A stretch of 11,647 nucleotides of DNA, from positions 1 to 11,647 of the forward strand of contig JAKLHH010000118.1 of the NCBI GenBank assembly GCA_022710245.1, read 5' to 3'. The notes beneath the pieces are model-generated. The model saw only the letters and a program-made list of their open reading frames with translations, made no database searches and was not told where the DNA came from. Numbering within the stretch: the first letter of the stretch is position 1; the number at the start of each line of letters is the position of its first letter. Source of the stretch: Myxococcota bacterium. GTDB lineage: Bacteria > Myxococcota > Polyangia > GCA-2747355 > JAKLHH01. Position numbers and translations under genes: made by a program. Below, in pieces: positions 1 through 6,184 of this stretch.

Positions 1-1173
1 GTGCTCAAGCTCGCGCTCCTCGCCCTCGCGATCCTGCTGGCGCACCGCCTGGCGTGCGCCCGCGGCGCCTCCCCCTCGCTCGCGAGCGGGCTCCTGCTGC
101 TCGCGCTGATCGCGGCCGCGCCCCGCCTGACGGCGCGGAACGACCTGCACGGCTACTGGCTGGCGGGGCTCTGCGGCGTCCTCGTCGAGGCCGGCCGCCG
201 CGAGCCGCGCTGGCTGCTCGCCCTGCTCCCCGCGGGGGCGCTCTGGGCGAACCTGCACGGCTCCTTCGTCGTCGGCTGGCTGATCATCGCCGCCGGGCTG
301 CTCGCGACACCGCCGCCCGGCGCTCGCCGGTACCGGTCGCTGCTCGGCGCCGTGCTCGCGCTGCAACCGGCGCTTGCCCTGGTCGGGCCAAACGGCCTCG
401 ACGTGTACCGCCAGCTCGTCGACCACCTGCTCGGCGCCGGCACCTACCGGGCGCTGATCGTGGAGTGGCAGCCGCTCTGGCGCGCGCCGCTCCTCGTGCA
501 GGCGCCGGTCCACGTGCTCGCCGCCCTCGCCCTCCTCGCCGCGCTGGCGCCGACCCGCTCCTGGCGGGAGAGCCTCCCGGTCGGGGCCGCGCTGGCGCTC
601 GCCTGCGCGTCGCAGCGCTTCGTCCTCCTCGGCGCCCTCCTCGGCGTCCCCGGGATCGCCGCGGGGCTGACGCGCGCGCTGGCCTCCACGAGCGGTCCGC
701 TCGTCCGCCGGGCCCCCGGCCTCGCGCTGCTCCTCGCGGCGGCGGCAGCAGCTCCGGTGGCCTGGCACGCGCGGCGCGCCGGTCCGCGCCCGGTCCTCGA
801 GCGCGAGGACGCGCCGCTCGCCGCCGCGGCCCACCTGCTCGAGGCGGCGCCCGCGGCGCGTCTCCTCGCCCCCTTCGACGCGGGCCCCTGGCTCCTCTGG
901 CTCACCCCTCGCGTGCGCCTCTACGTCGACCCACGCAACACCCGCGGCGCCGCCGCGCTGAGGCGGTACCTCGACCTCCTCCACAGGCCGGAGCTCGTCG
1001 AGGACGAGCAGCGGCGGCTCGGCATCGACCAGGTGCTCATCGACGAGGTCGATCCGCGGATGACGCCGCTCGCGCGCTGGCTGGCGCGGAAGGGCGTACG
1101 CGCCTGGCCTCCGCCGGGCGAGCCCGGACGCTTCACGCTCTACCGGACGCCGCTCACGAGCCGCGGAAGATGA
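1..1173 (+). CDS. Multi-pass membrane protein with soluble C-terminal domain, 5'-truncated by window edge
   Basis: The reading frame is open from base 1 and stops at TGA 1171-1173. The first codon is GTG, but the protein begins inside a hydrophobic helix, so the true start probably lies upstream. The visible 390 residues hold about seven hydrophobic segments (near 1-18, 28-42, 70-102, 113-129, 168-184, 193-228, 239-253), then a soluble tail of about 130 residues. Recognisable signatures are WANLHGSF (82-89), a GPNG turn (129-132), EWQP (155-158) and, in the tail, PFDAGPWLLW followed by YVDPRN (291-313). This combination recalls a family of predicted polytopic proteins that resemble GT-C glycosyltransferases and end in a 'dwGgYLlW.l.prv.iDgR' type motif. 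No enzymatic function has been assigned with certainty, and a role in envelope glycan or lipid-linked sugar transfer is only inference. It is convergent with the next gene, and the last 20 bases overlap. Confidence 0.72.
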   Translation: MLKLALLALAILLAHRLACARGASPSLASGLLLLALIAAAPRLTARNDLHGYWLAGLCGVLVEAGRREPRWLLALLPAGALWANLHGSFVVGWLIIAAGLLATPPPGARRYRSLLGAVLALQPALALVGPNGLDVYRQLVDHLLGAGTYRALIVEWQPLWRAPLLVQAPVHVLAALALLAALAPTRSWRESLPVGAALALACASQRFVLLGALLGVPGIAAGLTRALASTSGPLVRRAPGLALLLAAAAAAPVAWHARRAGPRPVLEREDAPLAAAAHLLEAAPAARLLAPFDAGPWLLWLTPRVRLYVDPRNTRGAAALRRYLDLLHRPELVEDEQRRLGIDQVLIDEVDPRMTPLARWLARKGVRAWPPPGEPGRFTLYRTPLTSRGR

Positions 1174-2884
1174 TCGGGAACTTGAAGGTCTGCTCGCCCA
1201 TCGGGTCGAAGACCCAGGTGCGGATGTCCTTGCGCAGGCAGCTGGCGAGGTCGTCGTTCCCCACGCCGGAGATGCTCACGCCCTTGACCGCGCCCTCGTC
1301 GCTGATGGTGACGGTGATCTCGGCCTTCAGCTCGGCCAGCGAGTCATCCCGCTTCAGGGCGCGCTCGTAGCAGGCCGAGAGCGGCCCGCGGTGCTTGCGC
1401 TGCATCGACTGGATGTCGTTCGGAGTGATCTGCCGGACCGGTCCTCGCGGACGACGCCCGGTCACCGCGGCGCTCGGCGGTCCGCCGCCGGGCTGATCGC
1501 CCTTGTTGCCATAGAGCGCCATCAGCGCCCGCTGCTTCTCGTCGAGGGTCGGGCCGGAGGGCGCCGCCGCCTTGGCCGGCGGGCGCGCCACCTTGGCTGC
1601 CACGTGGTGCTTGGCCACCGGCGCCTTCTCGCCCTTCGGCGAGCGCTCGATCTCCATCGGCTGGAAGGAGCCCCCCGAGTCCGGACGCGGCGTCGCGACC
1701 GGGGTGGGCGGCGTCACCTGGGCCGGATCGCCGAGCGAGGGCGCGATGGCCACGCGCGGCCGCTGCTTGTCGCTGCGATCGAAGAAGATGAAGTAGGCGA
1801 CCAGCGCGATCCCGCAGAGCAGGGAGGCGACGCCGGCGACGGCGGTGATCTTCAGCAGCAGCGGCGTGCCCCCCGAGGCGCGCGGCGGCATCGGTGCCGG
1901 CGCCGGCGCCGGGTACTGCTCGAGGGGGGCGCCCGCGGTCGGCATCGCCGCCGGCGCGGCCGGCGTCGGCAGCAGGTTGAGCAGCCCCGAGTCATGCGCC
2001 GGCTCGGGCGCCGGAGGTTGCGGCGCGGCCGTACCTGGCGGCAGCGTCTGCATCGTGGGCCGCTGCTGGTAAGAGGACGAGAGCGAGGAGACCGCCGGAT
2101 GCGCCGGCGCGGTCGGCACCTGCGAGGCTGGACGCGGCGGGAGCGGATGCTGCTGGATCGTGGCGGGCACCTGCCGCATCGGCTGCAGGTACGGATTCCC
2201 CGGCGGCACCGGCGGCGGGATGTTGGGGCTGCCTCCCGCCAGCGGCGGCAGCGAGGCGGCGACCGGGAAGAGCCCGGAGCGGCCTCGCGGAGGAGGCGGT
2301 GGGTGCCGCGGGACGTAGGGCTTCAGCTCCGGCACGTCATTGATCTCGAGCCAGTCGTCGAACCCATCCCGCCAGACATAGGCCTCCGCGCCGGTCTCGC
2401 CGCGCCTGACGCGCGAGCAGAGCTCGGAGAAACCCATCGGGCCGAACTGGCTGGTGTCGACGGCGAGGTACCACTCATCGTCCGAGGCTGCGCTGCTGCT
2501 GGCGCCGCCGCTCGAGGGGCTCTCCTGCAGGAAGTCGGGGATGCTGGAGAGGCGGGTCTGCTCGGACGGCGCCTCCTCCTCGATCAGGTCCGACGAGGCG
2601 AGCGCGCTGGCCGGCGACATCCGGAGCGGCTGGGCCGCGCTGGAGACCCGGCGCGCCCTGCCGCCCGCCTTGTTGAAGGCCCCGTCGAAGGCTCGCTCGA
2701 GCGCCCGCCCCTGGCTGCCCCGCTCGGGCTCCTCGACGGCGGGCACCTCTGTCGAGGGCGCGCCCGGCTCGCGGACGACGATGATGCTCGAGCAGTTCTT
2801 GCAGCGGATCTTGAGGACCTTGCGACGCACCTTCTCGTCGGCGATCGTGTACTTCGTGTTGCACTTCTCGCAAACGAACTTCAT
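1154..2884 (-). CDS. GltJ/AgmX-like protein: zinc ribbon, GYF domain, transmembrane helix, TonB-like C-terminus
   Basis: The protein has 576 residues. An MJ0042-type zinc ribbon occupies 1-40 with two CxxC knuckles (C5/C8 and C28/C31). A GYF_2-type domain follows at about 137-192 (EWYLAVDTSQFGPM...W171...W178). A Pro-rich linker (192-340) leads to one transmembrane helix (about 342-368) and a second Pro/Lys-rich linker. The end is the AgmX/PglI-type TonB-like domain (about 488-576) with paired cysteines C506 and C549 and the closing pattern WVFDP...FKFPIIF. This order matches Myxococcus GltJ (AgmX), in which the cytoplasmic zinc ribbon contacts the motility GTPase MglA and the periplasmic TonB-like part contacts the gliding apparatus (from memory of the literature). 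No other gliding gene is visible here, so this may be a paralogue used for envelope energy coupling or polarity. ATG at 2882-2884 is preceded by a GAGG-containing purine stretch. It lies 76 bases downstream of the MshEN-receiver gene on the same strand and is probably co-transcribed with it. Confidence 0.88.
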   Translation of the reverse strand: MKFVCEKCNTKYTIADEKVRRKVLKIRCKNCSSIIVVREPGAPSTEVPAVEEPERGSQGRALERAFDGAFNKAGGRARRVSSAAQPLRMSPASALASSDLIEEEAPSEQTRLSSIPDFLQESPSSGGASSSAASDDEWYLAVDTSQFGPMGFSELCSRVRRGETGAEAYVWRDGFDDWLEINDVPELKPYVPRHPPPPPRGRSGLFPVAASLPPLAGGSPNIPPPVPPGNPYLQPMRQVPATIQQHPLPPRPASQVPTAPAHPAVSSLSSSYQQRPTMQTLPPGTAAPQPPAPEPAHDSGLLNLLPTPAAPAAMPTAGAPLEQYPAPAPAPMPPRASGGTPLLLKITAVAGVASLLCGIALVAYFIFFDRSDKQRPRVAIAPSLGDPAQVTPPTPVATPRPDSGGSFQPMEIERSPKGEKAPVAKHHVAAKVARPPAKAAAPSGPTLDEKQRALMALYGNKGDQPGGGPPSAAVTGRRPRGPVRQITPNDIQSMQRKHRGPLSACYERALKRDDSLAELKAEITVTISDEGAVKGVSISGVGNDDLASCLRKDIRTWVFDPMGEQTFKFPIIFRGS

Positions 2885-2960
2885 CGCGTCTCTCGCCTCA
2901 CCGCTCGGTGCTCGCTTCCCCGGCGCCCGCTCCGCTCCGCCCTGACTCCTTTGACCGCCC

Positions 2961-4415
2961 CTAGAGCAGGTTCTTTAGGTGGTTTCTTATCTTATCACGC
3001 GCCTCGGGGGTCGGGCTGCTGCGTAGGGCCCGCTCCCACATGTCGATCGCCTTGTTCTTGAAGCCCTTGCGCTGGTAGAGGATGGCCAGGCTCCGCTGGG
3101 CCGAGAAGAGCTCGGGGTCGAGCGCCACCGCCTCCTCCAGCTCGTGCAGCGCCTGGTAGAGCATCCCCTTCTTCTTCAGGTAGAAGATGCCGAGCCGGAA
3201 GTGCAGCTGGGCCGAGAGCGGGTCGAGGCGGACACCCTCGCGGCACTTCTCGATGGCGCCGTCGAGGTCCTCGGCGCGGAAGAGCGCCATGCACTCCCGG
3301 AGCAGATCCTCGGTCCGCGCCGCAGGCCGCGGCGACGGCTGGCGTCGCCGGCTGGCGAGCACGCGCTCGACGGTGGTCCAGAGGGCATCGAGGGTGAACG
3401 GCTTCTCCAGGAACGAGTCGACCCCGTAGCTCTCCTTCAGGTCGCGAGCGAAGCGCCACCCGCGGTACAGCGAGGAGATCATGATGATTGGGATGTTGCC
3501 GTAGCGGTCGCTGGCGCGCAGCTTGCGGCAGATGTCGAAGCCGTGGATCTCGGGCAGCATCGCGTCGAGGATGAGCAGCTCCGGCGGCGCCGCCTTGATC
3601 TGGTTCAGCGCCTCGAGCCCGCGACCGGCCTCGCGCACCTCGAGCCCCTTCGCGCGCAGGACGCGAGCCATCAGCCTGCGCAGCTCCTCGTCGTCGTCGA
3701 CGACCAGCACGCTGGCCCGCAGTCGAGGCAGCGGCGCCACCTGCGAGGCGCCCCGCGGCTCGGGCGGCGGCTCGTCGACGGAGATGACGATGTCGACGGG
3801 GCTGTCGTCGACCTGGATCGAGATCTCGCTCGAGGCGCCGGGGCGGCGACGCCCGGGCGGCGGCGCCGGGTCGGTCATCAGCTCGGGGGGCACCCTCGCC
3901 ACCTCGCGAGCGTAGACGAAGTCCACTGGCAGCGCGGCGTCAGCCTCGGTGGCGTGCTCGCCGCGGAAGTCGAGCTCGCCGCCGCGCTTGGCCGCGTAGG
4001 CGTCGTTGATCGCGCGGCGGAGGAGGCCGGAGAGCGCGACCCCGGCCACCACCTTGCGATTGGAGACGAAGGCCAGCTCGGAGAGGAGCGCGCCGTCCAG
4101 CGGGTCGGCCATCGCCAGGAAGAGCCGATCCGGGTCCATCCTCACTGGCAGGACGAGCTGCTTCTGCGCAGCCTGCTCGGGCAGCACGTCGAGGATCGCG
4201 AGCGGCAGGACCAGGCTCGAGATCTGCACCCCCGGGACGCCGATCTGGTCGCTCAGGCAGGCGAGGAGATCCTCCTCGGAGGCCAGCTTGCGGACGTGGC
4301 ACTCGGTCGCCAGGCGGTTGCCCGAGGCCCGCTGGAGCTCCAGCGCCTCTCGCAGCTTCATCGGCGCGAGCACGCCGCGCTGCACCAGCAGTTGTCCGAG
4401 CGGCTTGTGCTTCAA
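2961..4415 (-). CDS. MshEN (T2SSE_N)-receiver-TPR signalling protein
   Basis: The 484-residue protein has three modules. Residues 1-140 resemble the type II secretion ATPase N-terminal/MshEN fold: a first LGQLLVQRGVL...LREALELQ motif (6-28), a second, weaker one (about 34-57, ending LLACLSDQIGVPGV), then a 'LPE..A.....LPV' and 'L.LAMADPLD' segment typical of PilB/GspE N-termini. Residues 235-355 form a CheY-like receiver with acidic D240/D241, phosphoacceptor D284, S314 or S315 at the switch position and K338 in EKPF. Residues 368-484 are TPR-like repeats (LFRAEDLDGAIEKCREGVRLDP and two more). There is no ATPase domain and no DNA-binding output. MshEN domains bind c-di-GMP in some proteins, but here the usual Arg before the first LG is Pro and the second motif lacks its Gly, so binding is doubtful. 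The start is TTG (4413-4415); no in-frame ATG or GTG exists between it and the upstream stop, and the MshEN motif begins at residue 5. Confidence 0.87.
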   Translation of the reverse strand: MKHKPLGQLLVQRGVLAPMKLREALELQRASGNRLATECHVRKLASEEDLLACLSDQIGVPGVQISSLVLPLAILDVLPEQAAQKQLVLPVRMDPDRLFLAMADPLDGALLSELAFVSNRKVVAGVALSGLLRRAINDAYAAKRGGELDFRGEHATEADAALPVDFVYAREVARVPPELMTDPAPPPGRRRPGASSEISIQVDDSPVDIVISVDEPPPEPRGASQVAPLPRLRASVLVVDDDEELRRLMARVLRAKGLEVREAGRGLEALNQIKAAPPELLILDAMLPEIHGFDICRKLRASDRYGNIPIIMISSLYRGWRFARDLKESYGVDSFLEKPFTLDALWTTVERVLASRRRQPSPRPAARTEDLLRECMALFRAEDLDGAIEKCREGVRLDPLSAQLHFRLGIFYLKKKGMLYQALHELEEAVALDPELFSAQRSLAILYQRKGFKNKAIDMWERALRSSPTPEARDKIRNHLKNLL

Positions 4416-4450
4416 GGTCAGTGGTCCGCTTCGCCTCGGCGGTCCTCGCT

Positions 4451-4471
4451 CGCTCCGCTGCGTGCGGAGCG
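4451..4471 (-). promoter_or_regulatory. Leader hairpin upstream of the MshEN-receiver gene
   Basis: A perfect 8-bp inverted repeat (CGCTCCGC, 5-base loop, GCGGAGCG) sits between the predicted -10 box and the TTG start of the downstream leftward gene. If transcription starts where predicted, it would fold within the approximately 70-base leader. It lies about 35 bases before the start codon and is not followed by a U tract, so it is unlikely to be an intrinsic terminator. GC-rich DNA produces such stems by chance, so a regulatory role is only a possibility. Confidence 0.25.
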
Positions 4472-4490
4472 CCGACCGCGATGGTGCGGT

Positions 4491-4519
4491 AGTGTATCAC
4501 CGCACCTCAGACCCCTCAA
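4491..4519 (-). promoter_or_regulatory. Sigma70-like promoter for the leftward MshEN-receiver / GltJ-like pair
   Basis: On the minus strand TTGAGG (4514-4519) and TACACT (4491-4496) are separated by exactly 17 bases. Each box matches its sigma70 consensus at four of six positions. The site lies in the 170-base gap between the ttcA-like gene and the MshEN-receiver gene. Transcription would begin near 4484, giving a leader of about 70 bases before TTG 4415. No convincing terminator is visible for the upstream operon, so read-through from ttcA is also possible. Confidence 0.45.
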
Positions 4520-4585
4520 CCGCACACGGGGTGGCGAGCAGCGCCGCGCAGCGCCGAGCGAGGTCGCGCGCGCGGGTGAGCGGCC

Positions 4586-5413
4586 TCAGCGCGCCTGCGC
4601 CTCACCTCCGGCGGGGAGCAGCCTGGGGTCGAGGAGGTGCTCGCCCCGGACGTTGCGCAGGGCCCGCAGCATCTGCCAGCGGACGCCTGGCCGCTCCCGG
4701 TCCAGCTCGGCGATCAGGCGCTTCATCCGCTGGCGGCTGCCGTCGCCGGTGCCGCAGCCAGGGGTCGCGCAGCTCGTGACGGGCAGCGCGCGCTCGCGCG
4801 CGTACTCTGCGAGCCACGCCTCCGGGACGTAGCAGAGCGGACGGATGACCAGGTGGCGGCCGTCGTCGCTGCGGTAGACAGGCGCCATCGAGCGGAGCTG
4901 CCCGCCGTAGAAGAGGTTCATCAGCAGCGTCTCGGCCAGGTCATCCAGGTGGTGGCCGAGCGCGACCTTGTTGCAGCCGAGCCGGGCGGCGATGGTGTAG
5001 AGCGCGCCGCGGCGGATGCGCGAGCAGAGCGAGCAGGGGATCACCCCCGGCTCGAGCTTGGCCGCGAGGATCTCGTCGATGGGCACCCGCTCGATCAGGT
5101 AGGGGACCTCGAGCGAGCGGTAGTGCGCCTCGAGGGGCGCGGTGTCGAACGAGGCGTGACCCTGGTGGATGGTGACCACCGTCAGGCGGAACGCCACCGG
5201 CGAGCGGCGCAGCAGGAGGCGCAGCACCTGCAGCATCGCCAGCGAGTCCTTGCCCCCAGAGACGGCGACCAGGACATGGTCCCCCTCCCCGAGGAGCGCG
5301 TAGTCCCCCACGGCGGCCCCGGCCCGGCGCACGATGCGGCGCTCGAGGCGGCTCGAGAAGCGGAAGCCGCCCTCACCCTCACCCTCACCTTCGTCGCGCG
5401 CGTCGTCAGTCAA
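4586..5413 (-). CDS. ttcA: TtcA-type tRNA 2-thiocytidine synthetase (PP-loop ATPase)
   Basis: This cytoplasmic enzyme family activates C32 of certain tRNAs by ATP-dependent adenylation and replaces its oxygen with sulfur, using a [4Fe-4S] cluster. The 275-residue product shows the PP-loop SGGKDS (52-57), the CSLC cluster motif (C127, C130), LGHHLDDLAETLLMNLFYGG (152-171), the 'RPL.YV.E' segment (191-198) and a second cysteine site. In this second site C215 and C220 are spaced C-x4-C instead of the C-x2-C common in this family. Its end RPGVRWQMLRALRNVRGEHL resembles the TtcA tail. The start is TTG (5411-5413), overlapping the upstream Thg1-like stop by 8 bases with no clear Shine-Dalgarno, which suggests translational coupling. 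The family's LQKR-like helix begins at about residue 22, so later GTG codons would cut into it. The first 16 residues are an acidic Gly-Glu run. A related TtcA-family thiolase with another tRNA target cannot be excluded. Confidence 0.85.
   Translation of the reverse strand: MTDDARDEGEGEGEGGFRFSSRLERRIVRRAGAAVGDYALLGEGDHVLVAVSGGKDSLAMLQVLRLLLRRSPVAFRLTVVTIHQGHASFDTAPLEAHYRSLEVPYLIERVPIDEILAAKLEPGVIPCSLCSRIRRGALYTIAARLGCNKVALGHHLDDLAETLLMNLFYGGQLRSMAPVYRSDDGRHLVIRPLCYVPEAWLAEYARERALPVTSCATPGCGTGDGSRQRMKRLIAELDRERPGVRWQMLRALRNVRGEHLLDPRLLPAGGEAQAR
5371..5388 (-). repeat. Three tandem copies of a hexanucleotide in the 5' end of the ttcA-like gene
   Basis: Three perfect copies of CCTCAC (GTGAGG on the coding strand) follow one another and are flanked by partial copies. 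They encode the Gly-Glu repeat at residues 9-16, ahead of the conserved domain. A 6-bp unit changes length without shifting frame, so slippage would only lengthen or shorten the acidic tail. Confidence 0.6.
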
Positions 5414-6116
5414 GGTACGGCTGGAGGTAGGGTCCGTAGTCCGCTTCCTTGGGCAGGTTGGTCTCCACCGCGACCTTGTCCTGCCCGCTCGGGAGGAAGA
5501 CCGCGGCGCCGGAGCGCTGCCAGGCAGGCAGCTGCGCGTACTCGATGTGGTTCTGCCGCAGGATCTCCTCCTTCTCGATCGGCCCCAGCCCCTCGAGGAT
5601 GCTCGCCACCGTCGCCGGGTTGGCGTTCTCCTTCGAGAGCACGTAGGTGCAGTAGCGATCGAGCGCGGCCATCGAGGCCTCCTGGCGGCGCCAGAGGAAG
5701 TAGGCGATCACCAGGTCGGGCTTGTTGAACGCGTAGAGCTTGCAGCTGAAGAGCGCCTCGTCCTCCACCTGCAGGCTGATCTTGCTCGAGGAGAGCGCCA
5801 CCAGGTAGCTCTGCAGGTCCGTCGCGTCGTGCCAGTGCGAGGACAGCGTGTGGTGGTCGAGGAGGATCGACATCTCCATCAGCTCGGTGAACCCGAACCG
5901 CCCGCAGGCGTCGCCACCGAGGAGGTGAGAGGCCGTGCGCACCATCATCTTGCCGAAGTTGGCGTCGAAGGGGCGGGTGAAGCCAAAGGAGGGCGAGTCG
6001 AGCATCGACTGGAAGTCGACTCCACTCAGGCGCGCGACGACATGCAGGCCAGGCCCGATGGTCGTCATCGGCGGGATCTGGAATCCTTTCAGCCGCTCCA
6101 GTAGCGTGGTGTTCAT
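5406..6116 (-). CDS. Thg1-like (tRNA-His guanylyltransferase family) protein with degenerate active site
   Basis: The 236-residue length and pattern fit bacterial Thg1-like proteins, which add nucleotides 3'-to-5' to tRNA ends. Matches in order: HVVARLSGVDF (25-35, family 'V.R.DGr.F'), RPFD (48-51), FGFTELMEMSILL (74-86, family 'YgYTqSDEiSlLl'), FSCKLYAF (123-130, family 'FDsRvf'), DLVIAYFLWRRQEA (134-147) and LPAWQRSGAAVF (196-207). The family's two metal-binding aspartates fall at S31 and M80, and the FDxR aspartate at S124, so nucleotidyl transfer by the usual mechanism seems unlikely. There is no frameshift or stop, and codon use is normal, so the gene looks maintained. ATG 6114-6116 is chosen because family N-termini begin close to the LLERLKGF helix; an in-frame TTG at 6153-6155 would add 13 residues. 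Neither start has a strong Shine-Dalgarno. The stop overlaps the ttcA-like start by 8 bases, and the kinase gene ends 68 bases upstream. Confidence 0.7.
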   Translation of the reverse strand: MNTTLLERLKGFQIPPMTTIGPGLHVVARLSGVDFQSMLDSPSFGFTRPFDANFGKMMVRTASHLLGGDACGRFGFTELMEMSILLDHHTLSSHWHDATDLQSYLVALSSSKISLQVEDEALFSCKLYAFNKPDLVIAYFLWRRQEASMAALDRYCTYVLSKENANPATVASILEGLGPIEKEEILRQNHIEYAQLPAWQRSGAAVFLPSGQDKVAVETNLPKEADYGPYLQPYLD

Positions 6117-6184
6117 CGGAGCGGCATCGTAGCAACGAAGCGCCGGAGCCGTCAAATGTTGGTCGCGGCAGCTCCCGGAGAGCG

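Noticed and set aside
4540..4600. Possible terminator after the ttcA-like gene
   Set aside because: The region is full of GCGC and AGCGCCG runs, but no stem with a short loop and a T tract was found, and GGTGAG/CTCACC would need a 20-base loop inside the gene end.
3144..4832. Plus-strand open frame of 562 codons opposite the MshEN-receiver gene
   Set aside because: It runs across two minus-strand genes and their promoter gap, is rich in His/Arg/Gln, and lacks domains. The opposite strand carries clear receiver and TPR motifs.
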